Positions 27,761-36,646 of a stretch of DNA of 64,000 nucleotides are shown piece after piece. A program made the translations under genes and the position numbers. The notes beneath the pieces are model-generated. The model worked only from the letters and a program-made list of their open reading frames with translations. It had not been told where the DNA came from and did no database searches. Source of the DNA: Spirosoma validum (GTDB lineage: Bacteria > Bacteroidota > Bacteroidia > Cytophagales > Spirosomataceae); assembly GCF_014699035.1 (NCBI RefSeq), contig NZ_JACXAA010000001.1, forward strand, positions 1,161,384 through 1,225,383. The letters run 5' to 3'. Positions within the stretch are counted from its first letter, which is position 1. Each line of letters starts with the position of its first letter.

Positions 27761-27967
27761 TTAATGATTCGGGCAGCCGCAGGGGTTTTTCTTCCGAAAA
27801 AGACCAGTGTTAAACAACCCTCCGCGCTTTTGTTTGTACCCTTTTTTCTTACGACCAAAGATCGATGTTTCCGAAGCTTTGCTAGATGAAGAAGCCATCG
27901 TTTCCAGGGGAATCTCAACCAGCACAAGTGATGCGGCAAGCAGCAGAAGAATCTTTGTCTTTTTCAT
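27761..27967 (-). CDS. Small basic exported protein
   Basis: Protein of 68 aa with a signal peptide-like N-terminus (MKKTKILLLLAASLVLVEIP). The mature part is highly basic (FGRKKKGYKQKRGG) and ends NPCGCPNH. A Lys/Arg-rich tail ending in CGCPN(H) is typical of small unassigned Cytophagales proteins; two closely spaced Cys and a His could bind metal. A second reading in another frame (27697-27939) lacks a signal and is discarded. It has its own terminator, so it is a single-gene unit. Confidence 0.6.
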   Translation of the reverse strand: MKKTKILLLLAASLVLVEIPLETMASSSSKASETSIFGRKKKGYKQKRGGLFNTGLFRKKNPCGCPNH

Positions 27968-28048
27968 GTCCAGAACCTGTTTCTTTAGTAACGCAGAAAT
28001 CGCTCTATTAGTCAGACCAAAATAGAAGATTTTTAGTTCAAAATCGAT

Positions 28049-28462
28049 ATGCTTACAGATTCAGACTATCTGATTGTTTATGGTACGTTACGTCCGGCAT
28101 TTACAAATTCCTTTGCGCGCTATCTGCGTCAGCACAGTCAATACGTGGGTGAAGGGTCCTTTCCGGGTCAGCTCTTCGATTTAGGTAATTATCCAGGAGC
28201 CATTTATCAGCAGGATAGTCTTCAACTCGTTTGGGGAACAATGTATGACATCAGGCAACATAAACATACTTTACTGCCTTATCTGGATGATTATGAAGGC
28301 ATCAATGAGCCGATTGGTCAATCCCATGAATATATCCGGACAATAATACCCGTTAGCTGGTCAGAAGGCTCATTTAATTGCTGGATTTATTTATACAACA
28401 TGCCTGTTGCAGGGAAAAAAATTATTGGTTCTGGTGATTATGAGCATTACGTAGGTAGTTGA
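28049..28462 (+). CDS. Gamma-glutamylcyclotransferase (AIG2-like) family protein
   Basis: Probable cytoplasmic cyclotransferase, 137 aa. The family signature YGTLRP at residues 11-16 forms the substrate-binding loop, and the likely catalytic Glu is Glu83 in LDDYEG. Typical single-domain length. Family members release 5-oxoproline from gamma-glutamyl peptides or amines; the actual substrate is not visible. It stands alone and converges on the next gene. Confidence 0.85.
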   Translation: MLTDSDYLIVYGTLRPAFTNSFARYLRQHSQYVGEGSFPGQLFDLGNYPGAIYQQDSLQLVWGTMYDIRQHKHTLLPYLDDYEGINEPIGQSHEYIRTIIPVSWSEGSFNCWIYLYNMPVAGKKIIGSGDYEHYVGS

Positions 28463-28489
28463 TTATTGCAGGAGTTAGCCTATAACTAA

Positions 28490-28519
28490 AAGTACCGACC
28501 CTTGTAAGAGTCGGTACTT
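28490..28519. repeat. Hairpin between convergent genes, GTACCGAC family
   Basis: Ten-base perfect arms (AAGTACCGAC at 28490-28499, GTCGGTACTT at 28510-28519) around a 10-base loop. The GTACCGAC ends are shared with the 64-bp element at 4877-4940. It probably terminates transcription or protects 3' ends of the flanking genes. Confidence 0.65.
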
Positions 28520-28543
28520 AATCCACCAGACTTAACTGGTCTT

Positions 28544-28867
28544 TTATCTTGGTCCGCGTGAACGGCCACCACCGTTATAACCTCCACCATATCCGCCACG
28601 AGCGCGTGGAGCACCACCACCGTAATTACGGGGTGAGGGCGAGTAATAACGGGGACGAACAACCACGGGCGGGCGATTTACGATCACGGGCGGGCGGTAA
28701 TACCCATACGGACGATAGCCGTAGCCGTAATTGTAACCATACGGACGAGCCCCATAATAGCCAGGGCCATAGCCGGCACCTGTACTAACATAAGCAGGAC
28801 CGCAACTCGCCAAAAGAACGACCAGCATCGCGGCCGTGAGCAAAGGCATTAATTTTATCGTTTTCAT
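28544..28867 (-). CDS. Gly/Tyr/Pro/Arg-rich lipoprotein
   Basis: Small lipoprotein, 107 aa, with lipobox LLASC (Cys22). The mature part is low complexity: GYGPGYYGARPYGYNYGYGY, then PPVIVNRPPVVVRPRYY and a Gly/Arg-rich tail. No folded domain is visible. The next minus-strand gene upstream encodes a similar low-complexity protein with the same VVxPR core, so they form a family pair. It is probably an outer-membrane or matrix-associated protein; function unknown. Confidence 0.7.
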   Translation of the reverse strand: MKTIKLMPLLTAAMLVVLLASCGPAYVSTGAGYGPGYYGARPYGYNYGYGYRPYGYYRPPVIVNRPPVVVRPRYYSPSPRNYGGGAPRARGGYGGGYNGGGRSRGPR

Positions 28868-28954
28868 TTTACAGAATCATTACGTTGAACCATCTACTTA
28901 TATAACGTCTAAACAAGGCTACTTGATAGCTGTTTAGCGAACAATTTACTTTTC

Positions 28955-29389
28955 CTACCAACGACGCCAGCCATTACCGTTACGTCCTCCACGGTGTCTG
29001 TAACCGTATCCATAACCCAGATAGGGACGAACAATTATTGGTGCGGGTGCTACGAAAACTGGCGGTGGGGGTGGAGCGATTACCACCCGGGGAGGTACAA
29101 TGATTACCGGTGGCTGAGCAGGATAGGGTCGACCATACGGGTAATAACCATTGTAACCATTCGGATAATTGGGTCTGTAGCCGTTGTTGTATCCGTTTGG
29201 ATAACGCTGGTCATAGCCATTCGGATAATTGGGGTCGTACCCATTCGAGCCATTCGGATAACCTGGATTATAGTTCGGATTCCCATTCGGGTATGTCTGA
29301 TCGTAACCAGGGCCATACTGCCCGAAACTGACCGTAGCGATACCCAAGATCAAGCCAGCTAGTAGTCCACTCCATTTAACCGTTTTCAT
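28955..29389 (-). CDS. YPNG-repeat low-complexity secreted protein
   Basis: Secreted protein of 144 aa, signal peptide MKTVKWSGLLAGLILGIATVSFGQ. The first half of the mature protein is an imperfect repeat of NGYxxxYPNG (about eight copies), the middle is Pro/Val-rich (PPVIIVPPRVVIAPPPPP), and the end is Gly/Arg/His-rich. No enzyme motif. Its PPVIIV...PR segment corresponds to the neighbouring lipoprotein at 28544-28867. Possibly structural or adhesive; the DNA repeats make it prone to length variation. Confidence 0.7.
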   Translation of the reverse strand: MKTVKWSGLLAGLILGIATVSFGQYGPGYDQTYPNGNPNYNPGYPNGSNGYDPNYPNGYDQRYPNGYNNGYRPNYPNGYNGYYPYGRPYPAQPPVIIVPPRVVIAPPPPPVFVAPAPIIVRPYLGYGYGYRHRGGRNGNGWRRW

Positions 29390-29483
29390 CGCTGTCGTAG
29401 GTTTTTAACCGATTTGTGATTTAGACAGATTATGAACCGAAACGTTTAATGGAAACGAGAAGAAAGCTGTTAAAGTTTAATTA

Positions 29484-29514
29484 AAAAGCCTGACCATCAG
29501 ATAGTCAGGCTTTT
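29484..29514 (-). terminator. Intrinsic terminator downstream of the dienelactone hydrolase gene
   Basis: Stem AAAAGCCTGAC / GTCAGGCTTTT around a 9-base loop, 20 bp after the stop codon at 29534 on the minus strand, ending in a T run when read on that strand. Confidence 0.82.
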
Positions 29515-29533
29515 ATAATCAGCAGGATAAGTA

Positions 29534-30409
29534 CTACGCTTTCAATTTATCTTTCAAATAATTTAGTGACAATTTGTAAGCGTCGGCGGTAGCTTCTTTG
29601 TTATAGACCGGGTTACTGGGATTAGCAAAACCATGCCCGGCATCATACATTTTTACCGTTACTTTTTTGCCGGCCTTCTGCATGTTTTCTTCAAACGTCT
29701 TGACCGACTCGGGCGTGATGCCTTTATCCTGGCTACCGAAAATTCCCAGAACATCTGTACTCAGCGTCTTCAGTTTCTCAACATCCTGCTCTGGACGTCC
29801 ATAGTACATCACACAACCTTTTGCCTGTTTCCCTTCCATAATCGCCGATTGGAGCGAAAGCATACCACCAAAACACCAGCCGACACTGGCGAACTCAGCC
29901 TTTGGGCCAGCATAAGCAATGGCTCCTTTTTGAATACTGGTAAGCCGGTCTTTACTAGCAGCCTGCATTAGTTTTCCAGCTTCGGCAGGTTCAGTAGCTA
30001 CCTTGCCATCATACATATCAACAGCCAGTACGTTCACATCCTTTAAGTCGTTGTAGAATGTTTCAGCCTGTTGCTTAATGTTGTCGTTTAATCCCCACCA
30101 TTCCTGATAGACCAGCAGCCATTTGTCGGATGCTTTCTTAGATTTCAGCAAGAATCCATTAGCCGACTGTCCGTCGGGCGTTGAGAATTTGATCATTTCG
30201 CCCGCACCCGTATAGGTAAACGGGAGAGGAGCCGCGTGTAATTGCTGGAATGCCGGATCAGTAGCCATTGCCGACATGTCATTCGCAGAAAGCGGCCCGG
30301 CAGGCTTATGGCAGAGAGGAATGCTCGTCGCCTGAGGTTTTTCCATCGGCTTTAGATAAGACAGCAAAGACATAAAGAACGAAAGACCCGTAATAAAGAT
30401 GATTTTCAT
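29534..30409 (-). CDS. Exported dienelactone hydrolase family protein
   Basis: Alpha/beta hydrolase of the dienelactone hydrolase family, 291 aa, with an N-terminal hydrophobic signal (IIFITGLSFFMSLLSYL). The nucleophile is a cysteine in VGWCFGG (Cys179), as in true dienelactone hydrolases. Asp228 in GSQDKG and His259 in DAGHGF complete the triad. Such enzymes open lactones in aromatic degradation, but export and the isolated position suggest a different ester or lactone substrate. Confidence 0.88.
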   Translation of the reverse strand: MKIIFITGLSFFMSLLSYLKPMEKPQATSIPLCHKPAGPLSANDMSAMATDPAFQQLHAAPLPFTYTGAGEMIKFSTPDGQSANGFLLKSKKASDKWLLVYQEWWGLNDNIKQQAETFYNDLKDVNVLAVDMYDGKVATEPAEAGKLMQAASKDRLTSIQKGAIAYAGPKAEFASVGWCFGGMLSLQSAIMEGKQAKGCVMYYGRPEQDVEKLKTLSTDVLGIFGSQDKGITPESVKTFEENMQKAGKKVTVKMYDAGHGFANPSNPVYNKEATADAYKLSLNYLKDKLKA

Positions 30410-30538
30410 GCGCGCTTGATGGTTAGTTGATTAACGTAACGGATTGCTTAGGTTATTGGTTAACGGACTGGCATTAAAAAGATAATTGGGTAAACTGTTG
30501 CTGTTCGCTTACAATTTACCCAATTACGTGATCAATCC

Positions 30539-30576
30539 GTAGCCTGGCCGGGCTGGCGCACCAGCGGCCAGGCTAC
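30539..30576. repeat. REP-like hairpin at the end of the metallophosphoesterase gene
   Basis: Perfect 12-base arms (30539-30550 and 30565-30576) with an inner GCTGG/CCAGC stem. It abuts the stop codon of the minus-strand gene. Its core GGCCGGGCTGGCG is repeated at 50382, so it belongs to a dispersed family. Confidence 0.7.
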
Positions 30577-31874
30577 TATGCTTTTACCAGTTCAAAAATT
30601 GTAATCTCCGGCAAAATTCCGACGCGACCGGGGTAGCCAATATAGCCATACCCACGGTTAACGTAAAGCCGTTGATTGCCTTCCTGATATAAACCCGCCC
30701 ACTGTCTGTAAAAATACTGGGCTGGACTCCATTTTATGCCGGGCACTTCAACGCCAAACTGTGCTCCGTGCGTATGGCCACTAAACGTTACGTCGATATC
30801 GCTGTATTTCGGGCGTACTTCGGCATCCCAGTGCGTAGGATCGTGGGAAAGAAGAAGTTTTACGGGGTAATCCTGCGTACCCTGATATGCTTTCGCCAGA
30901 TTGCCGGCACGTAATGCCGCTGGACCGAACCCGAGATTCTGAACGCCAATCAACGCAATCTTGTCGCCGTTCTGCTCCAGAATCTTGTTTTCGTCCATCA
31001 TAATATTCCAGCCCATTTGTTTATGAGCTGCCACTACGTTCATCACATTCTGGCGTTCGGCCTGCGCGCTGGGCCACTGTACGTATTTGCCATAGTCATG
31101 ATTGCCAAGGATTGAGTAAACACCCATTGGCGCTTTCAATTTATCAAATACGTCGATATAGCTGTTTACTTCCTCCGCATGAGTGTTGACCAGATCGCCG
31201 GTGAAAAATATAATATCAGGCTTTTGACCCAGCAGCATTTCCACGCCACCTTTCACCGCCGTTTTGTTGAAAAAACTACCTGAGTGAATATCCGAAATCT
31301 GGGCAATGGTCATGCCATTGAAACCAGAGGGCAGGTTTTTTAGCGGGAGTTTGATACGTCGAATCCGGTAATCGTGAGCACCCGACAAAATGCCCCAGGT
31401 GAAGCCAACTAACGGTACAGCACCAACGACTAAGGCCGTTTTCATTAAGAAATCAGACCGGGAGATCGCATCCTTCGGTATGCCATCCGCTGCGTTAGGA
31501 ATGGTCTGCTGCGTGTTATCGACTACCGCTTCACGGACTTCCGGCTTGTAGAACAGCGAGACAACCCAGCGGAAAAACCGGCCGAGATCATCAATAAAAA
31601 TGATTAGTACAGCAAAAACCTTTGAGAAATAAGGAATGGCAATCGCTGCCCAAAGGAAGGTGCGGAGCTGACGACTAATAGAATCGGGAGGCAAAAATTG
31701 CATGATTACGTACAACAGTAACGATACCACCGTAAAGCCCCAAAAAACGATAGCAATGATACGTTGCGTGCTTTCGGTAGCCGACCGACTCAACGTTTTA
31801 ATCGCCTGAAAAACGTACCAGTCAATCAGGAGTAGAATAGCGGGAAGAATGAAAAACAACGCAGTACGATTCAT
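30576..31874 (-). CDS. Membrane-anchored metallophosphoesterase (YkuE/YaeI-like)
   Basis: Calcineurin-like phosphoesterase, 432 aa from the ATG at 31874; a longer reading from 31964 adds 30 residues before the first membrane helix and runs into the terminator region. Membrane segments appear at the N-terminus (NRTALFFILPAILLLIDWYV, IVFWGFTVVSLLLYVIM, FLWAAIAIPYFSKVFAVLII). After a linker come the metal-binding motifs in order: QISDIHSG, FTGDLVN, LGNHDYG, LLSHDP, FSGHTHGAQ. This set is complete for a dinuclear metal site. Family members act on phosphodiesters or lipid headgroups; the substrate is unknown. Confidence 0.9.
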   Translation of the reverse strand: MNRTALFFILPAILLLIDWYVFQAIKTLSRSATESTQRIIAIVFWGFTVVSLLLYVIMQFLPPDSISRQLRTFLWAAIAIPYFSKVFAVLIIFIDDLGRFFRWVVSLFYKPEVREAVVDNTQQTIPNAADGIPKDAISRSDFLMKTALVVGAVPLVGFTWGILSGAHDYRIRRIKLPLKNLPSGFNGMTIAQISDIHSGSFFNKTAVKGGVEMLLGQKPDIIFFTGDLVNTHAEEVNSYIDVFDKLKAPMGVYSILGNHDYGKYVQWPSAQAERQNVMNVVAAHKQMGWNIMMDENKILEQNGDKIALIGVQNLGFGPAALRAGNLAKAYQGTQDYPVKLLLSHDPTHWDAEVRPKYSDIDVTFSGHTHGAQFGVEVPGIKWSPAQYFYRQWAGLYQEGNQRLYVNRGYGYIGYPGRVGILPEITIFELVKA

Positions 31875-31931
31875 TATGTGCAGTTTGAATAAGGAAATTG
31901 GATAACAGGGGGATTGCGTAAAAAGTTGATA

Positions 31932-31983
31932 AAAGAAATGGGTAATTAGGTATCTGTCAGACACCTTAATTACCCATTTCTTT
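31932..31983 (-). terminator. Terminator of the efflux operon
   Basis: A 17-bp perfect stem (31932-31948 with 31967-31983) with a further short inner stem lies 16 bp after the RND gene stop. On the minus strand it is followed by a short U-rich stretch. Confidence 0.78.
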
Positions 31984-31998
31984 CAAGTAAGCATTTTT

Positions 31999-34900
31999 CT
32001 ATACCAGTTCTTCTTCCGGCTCTTCGACGTATTCCAGTGCAGGGTCTTTTTTACCAAACCACTTCATCCGGATACGTTCGTTGATCCAGTACATACACGG
32101 TACAATGACCAGGGTAAGGATTGTGGAGAACGTCAGGCCAAAAATGATCGTCCAGGCCAGAATATTCCAGAACACCGAACTATCGCCACCGACAATAATG
32201 TGCGGATCAAAGTTGCGGAAGAGGCCTACAAAATCGACGGTTATACCCAATGCCAGCGGAATCAGACCCAGTACGGCGGCCGAAGCAGTCAATAATACTG
32301 GTGTCAGACGAATACCACCGGCTTCGATGATGGCTTCCCGTAGCGGAATGCCCCGTCCCCGTAGCTCCTCGATAAATTCGATGAGCAGAATCCCGTTTTT
32401 CACTACGATACCGGCCAGAGCAATAATCCCGACACCCGACATGATGACTGAGAAATCTTTGTTGAAGACAACGAACCCAAGCAGTACACCAATCAGCGAG
32501 AACAGGATGGTTACGAAGATAATCAGCGGTTTTACCACTGAGTTAAACTGCGTGGCCATAATCAGGTAAATCAGCAGCATGGCAATACCAAAGGCCGACA
32601 CCAGGAAGTTCATCGACTCGGCCTGATCTTCCTGTTCACCACCCATTTTAACGGTGTATCCGTTCGGAACATCCATCTCTTTGATAACGTCCTGAATCTG
32701 CGCCACAATCTGGTTGGCATTGAAGCCCGGCACTACGTCGGAACTTAACGTAACAAGCCGCTCCTGATTCTTCCGGTTAATCTGGCTGAAGGTTGTCGAA
32801 TAGCTGATGTTCGTTACCGACGTAATGGGTACCTGCCGGAGCTGACCACCCATAACCATATCGCGGTATACTACGTTCAGACTCAATAACCGATCAATCT
32901 GGCTACGGTCGTCGGGTTTCAGACGAACCATAATCGGGTATTCATCCTTTGCATCCCGGAATTTTGATACTTCAAGGCCGAACAACGCCGTCCGAATCGC
33001 CAGAGCAACCTGACCCGACGAAATGCCTTCACGTTCAGCTTTGTCGCGGTCAATATCGACCACAATTTCGGGCTTGTTCGTAATCAGATCCGACTTCAAC
33101 TGATCGATACCCTGAATACCTGCCTGACTGATTCTCTGCCGAACCTGTTTTTCTAACTTTTTCAGTTCGTCAAACTCTTCACCCGCAATCTCAATGGCAA
33201 TTGGCTTACCGGTTGGAGGTCCGTTAGATTCCCGTTCTACCGAAATTTCGCTTCCTGGCAAGCCGATCATGGCTGACCGAACTTTAGCCAAAATTGAATC
33301 CGTCGAAATACCATGTCGCTCTTCGTTAGGTTTAAACGCAATCGTAACCTTCGATTTCTGCGGAGTCGCCGACCGGTCGGGATTCATTGGATCGCCCGCG
33401 TTTTTACCAACGTTTGAGATAACTGAGTTAACAATATCGGTAGCCTTCGTGTCGTCCAGCACCTTAAATACGCGCTTTTCAATCACTCTTGTCACCGAAT
33501 CCGTTACGCGCGCATCAGTGCCAACGGGCATTACGTTGTAGACATAGACGTAATCCGGTTCACCGCTGGGGAAGAACAGAACTTTCGGTTTGGCAATACC
33601 AACAATGATAAATGTCAGGATTAACAGGCCAAATGCGCCGACAATAGCCAATACGGGACGCCAGCCGGTCAATATCCAGGAAATTAACCGACGATAACCA
33701 TGCTTAAGCGCCGGTAACCAGCGATTCTGGAAGGGCACGATCAGTTTTGGCGTCAATACGTAGTGATTGAATACGTATAGAGCAATGAACAGTACGAACA
33801 GGTTGCCGATACCCCGGTCAATAACGTAGCCAATACCCGCCAGAACGGTCATGATAATTAGCGGACGTCTGATTTCGGCAAAGGTCTGTTTGTCTTCGTG
33901 ATTGTCGTCTTCGTGCCGTTTCATGAACGTAACGGCGAACACCGGGTTAATTACATACGCCACAAACAATGAGGCAAACAGCGTCAGAATAAGCGTTAGC
34001 GGTAGGAATTTCATGAATTCACCCACAATACCCGGCCAGAAAAGGAGTGGGAAGAACGGTGCAATCGTGGTCAGCGTTCCTGATAACACCGGCACAAATA
34101 CCTCACCCGCAGCGGCTTTTACCGCTTGTTTGATATCCCAGTCTTTGTTTTCATTGAACAGTCGGTGTGAGTTTTCGATAACCACAATGGCGTCATCAAC
34201 AACCAGCCCTAACCCGAGCAGGAAGGCAAACAGCACCATGGTGTTTAGCGTGAATGAGGCTCCAACCATTGGTCCCAGAACAGGCATCAGCACGAAAGCC
34301 ACCAGCGCCGAAAGCGGCACCGATAAGCCAACGAAAATGGCGTCGCGAACGCCCATGAAGAACATGAGCACCAATACCACGAAAATGAAGCCCAGCACAA
34401 CCGTATTAATCAGGTCATTGACGTTTTCACGGGTACGTTCTGATTGGTCGGCCGTGATTTTAACGTCTAAGCCTTGTGGGAATCGCGTTTCTCTGTACTC
34501 TTCAATAGTTTTTTCGATACGGTCAGCAGCCGAAATTAAGTTGGCCCCGGCCCGTTTAATCACGTTCAGGGTTACAACCGATTTGTTGTTCAACCGGGCA
34601 AAATCCTGCTGCTCTTCAAAGTTATCGCGTACTTCCGCAATATCGCCCAACCGAACGGTAGCACCTGTGGCGGTACGTACCTGCAGGTTCTGAAGTTGCG
34701 TAACGTCCGTAAACTCGCCTTTCACACGTACTGTCCGGCGAACACCGTCCACATTCAATTCTCCGCCTGATACGTTAACGTTTTCGCCCTGAATAGCCTG
34801 CTGAATATCACTAAAGGCCAGCCCTGCCGACTGCATACGTGGCAAATCGACGTTGATCTGAATTTCACGCTCCAGGGCGCCGACAATATCCACGCGCCGA

Positions 34901-35433
34901 ATTTCGGGCATTCCTTCAATGACATCCTGCAAATCTTCCGCGTATTCTTTCAGTTGCTTCAGCGAAAAATTACCGGCCATGTTGATATTCATGATCGCCA
35001 TTTCTGAAAAGTCTACATCCTGCGCTGTAGGCCCAGAATCCAGTTTTTGTGGCAGATCGGGTTTGGCTTTATCAATCGCATCACGAACGCGCTGCAACGC
35101 TTCAGCCGATTGTACGTCGGGGTTAAACTCGACGAGAATGACCGATACGTCCTGTAAAGCATTCGATTTGATCCGTTTAACACCCGAGATCGACTTTAAC
35201 TGCTTCTCGATCTGCTTGTTAATCGTATTCTCGATATCGGCAGGAGCCGTGCCAACATACACGGTGTTGATATACACCTGTGGTATCTTGATGTCGGGGA
35301 ACTGCTCCTTCGGCAGGTTATTGTACACGAACAGCCCACCGAGTGTGATCAGGAAGGTGAAGATGTAAATCGCCGTCCGGTTTTCAACGCACCAGTTGGT
35401 GAATCCGAGGGTTTTATACTGTTCAAATTTCAT
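31999..35433 (-). CDS. RND family efflux transporter permease
   Basis: Inner-membrane proton-driven pump of the HAE/AcrB type, 1144 aa. It has one N-terminal helix (TAIYIFTFLITLGGLFVY), a large periplasmic loop, helices 2-6, a second periplasmic loop, and helices 8-12. LGLGLVVDDAIVVIENSH has the paired Asp of the proton relay in helix 4. GxQEDQAESMNFLVSAF leads into the second helix bundle. It is longer than typical AcrB (~1050), with extra hydrophobic sequence around residues 515-590, between the two halves. Fourth gene of the TetR-TolC-adaptor-RND operon; substrates cannot be predicted. Confidence 0.95.
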   Translation of the reverse strand: MKFEQYKTLGFTNWCVENRTAIYIFTFLITLGGLFVYNNLPKEQFPDIKIPQVYINTVYVGTAPADIENTINKQIEKQLKSISGVKRIKSNALQDVSVILVEFNPDVQSAEALQRVRDAIDKAKPDLPQKLDSGPTAQDVDFSEMAIMNINMAGNFSLKQLKEYAEDLQDVIEGMPEIRRVDIVGALEREIQINVDLPRMQSAGLAFSDIQQAIQGENVNVSGGELNVDGVRRTVRVKGEFTDVTQLQNLQVRTATGATVRLGDIAEVRDNFEEQQDFARLNNKSVVTLNVIKRAGANLISAADRIEKTIEEYRETRFPQGLDVKITADQSERTRENVNDLINTVVLGFIFVVLVLMFFMGVRDAIFVGLSVPLSALVAFVLMPVLGPMVGASFTLNTMVLFAFLLGLGLVVDDAIVVIENSHRLFNENKDWDIKQAVKAAAGEVFVPVLSGTLTTIAPFFPLLFWPGIVGEFMKFLPLTLILTLFASLFVAYVINPVFAVTFMKRHEDDNHEDKQTFAEIRRPLIIMTVLAGIGYVIDRGIGNLFVLFIALYVFNHYVLTPKLIVPFQNRWLPALKHGYRRLISWILTGWRPVLAIVGAFGLLILTFIIVGIAKPKVLFFPSGEPDYVYVYNVMPVGTDARVTDSVTRVIEKRVFKVLDDTKATDIVNSVISNVGKNAGDPMNPDRSATPQKSKVTIAFKPNEERHGISTDSILAKVRSAMIGLPGSEISVERESNGPPTGKPIAIEIAGEEFDELKKLEKQVRQRISQAGIQGIDQLKSDLITNKPEIVVDIDRDKAEREGISSGQVALAIRTALFGLEVSKFRDAKDEYPIMVRLKPDDRSQIDRLLSLNVVYRDMVMGGQLRQVPITSVTNISYSTTFSQINRKNQERLVTLSSDVVPGFNANQIVAQIQDVIKEMDVPNGYTVKMGGEQEDQAESMNFLVSAFGIAMLLIYLIMATQFNSVVKPLIIFVTILFSLIGVLLGFVVFNKDFSVIMSGVGIIALAGIVVKNGILLIEFIEELRGRGIPLREAIIEAGGIRLTPVLLTASAAVLGLIPLALGITVDFVGLFRNFDPHIIVGGDSSVFWNILAWTIIFGLTFSTILTLVIVPCMYWINERIRMKWFGKKDPALEYVEEPEEELV

Positions 35434-35453
35434 AAAATAAGTCGTTAGTTATC

Positions 35454-35495
35454 AGTCGTCAGTCGTCAGCCACTAATGACTATCGACTGACGACT
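35454..35495. repeat. Inverted repeat between adaptor and pump genes
   Basis: Arms AGTCGTCAGTCG (35454-35465) and CGACTGACGACT (35484-35495) are perfectly complementary and are made of repeated GTC/GAC units. It lies inside the operon, so it could modulate the adaptor:pump ratio by attenuation or mRNA processing. Confidence 0.6.
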
Positions 35496-35500
35496 ATTGA

Positions 35501-36628
35501 CTAAAAATTGATAGGTTGCCCGTCCACTAAATCCTGATAACCAGCCGTAACGATCTGATCGCCCGACTGTAACCCTTGCGTCACTTCAATTTTACCGCCG
35601 TATGACTGACCGGTTTTAATCGGCTTCGCCTTCGCTACTTTCTTACCACCTTCATTGACGGCTACGTAGACCAGCTTGCCATTTTCCGTATCCTGAATCA
35701 GGTTTTCGTTGATGACAATCGCTTTAGCCTGCGTCTTGTCGTTGATTTTGATGCGAGCCAGCATATTGGGTTTCAATACGTTATCGGAAGGTAGTGGCGC
35801 TTCGATGGTAAAGGTCCGGGTGGACGGGTCCACGATGGTGGCCACGAACGATATATGCGAGTTGAGTTTCTTGTTCAAATCGGGAAAATCGATGGTTACC
35901 GCATCCCCTTTATGAACACTGCCCGAATACGTATCGGCCACTTTTGCAACGACTTTCAACTGCGACAGATTCACAACCCGAACGAGGCCCATACCCGGTG
36001 CTGCGGATTGACCAACCTTGATAATTACCTGATCGACAACGCCCGAAATGGGCGCCGTTACGGTCGACTGACCCAATTGCGCGTTCAATGTTGATAATCG
36101 GCGTTCGAGCGATTCTTTGTTGTTTTTCGCCTGCAGGTACTGAATCTCTGTACCGATCTGCTGTTTCCACAGAGTCGCCTGTTTTTCAAAAACCGTGTTG
36201 GCCAACGAAAGCTGCGTTTTTACTTCCGAAACTGACTCGCGCAGAAGCTGATCATCGACTTTGGCAATGGGTTGTCCAGCCCGTACATTATCGCCTTCTT
36301 TCACATAAACCGCCGTGACAACACCACCCGATTTAGGCGATACCTGTACGTTGTTTTTCGCGTCAATCGTGCCCTGTAATTCCACAAAGTGTTTGAACGT
36401 ACTGGACGATAGGGGAGCAACCGTTACCTCTTTCACGCGGGCATCTTCAGCCTTTTTCGGATCAAGTTTCGCCAACTCGCCTTCCAGCGTTTTAACCTTT
36501 GTATTCAGTTCGGTTTGCTGCGATTTCAACTCGGCGAGTTCATCACGTTTGCTTTGTAGGTCGTTCTTCTTTTCCTGTGAGCAGGCAGCTAAAAGGCTCA
36601 CAAGGGCAATAGCGTAGTATGGTTTCAT
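35501..36628 (-). CDS. RND efflux periplasmic adaptor lipoprotein
   Basis: Membrane-fusion protein linking pump and outer-membrane channel, 375 aa. The lipobox is LLAACS (Cys16). A heptad-rich coiled coil follows (KRDELAELKSQQTELNTKVK), then a lipoyl-like half (GGVVTAVYVKEGDNVRAGQP), an alpha-hairpin (~130-175), the second lipoyl half (APISGVVDQVIIKVGQS), and the beta-barrel and membrane-proximal domains. The coiled coil ahead of the first lipoyl half is an unusual N-terminal addition. It lies 18 bp after the TolC gene stop. Confidence 0.93.
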   Translation of the reverse strand: MKPYYAIALVSLLAACSQEKKNDLQSKRDELAELKSQQTELNTKVKTLEGELAKLDPKKAEDARVKEVTVAPLSSSTFKHFVELQGTIDAKNNVQVSPKSGGVVTAVYVKEGDNVRAGQPIAKVDDQLLRESVSEVKTQLSLANTVFEKQATLWKQQIGTEIQYLQAKNNKESLERRLSTLNAQLGQSTVTAPISGVVDQVIIKVGQSAAPGMGLVRVVNLSQLKVVAKVADTYSGSVHKGDAVTIDFPDLNKKLNSHISFVATIVDPSTRTFTIEAPLPSDNVLKPNMLARIKINDKTQAKAIVINENLIQDTENGKLVYVAVNEGGKKVAKAKPIKTGQSYGGKIEVTQGLQSGDQIVTAGYQDLVDGQPINF

Positions 36629-36646
36629 TTTGACTGTTTTTATATT

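Noticed and set aside
29100..29320. Tandem repeats in the YPNG gene as a CRISPR array
   Set aside because: Repeats are in frame, short and uneven, without spacers of unique sequence or cas genes.
33902..34693. 263-codon open frame antisense to the RND pump
   Set aside because: Ser/Thr/Asn-rich composition is the mirror of hydrophobic pump codons; no family match.
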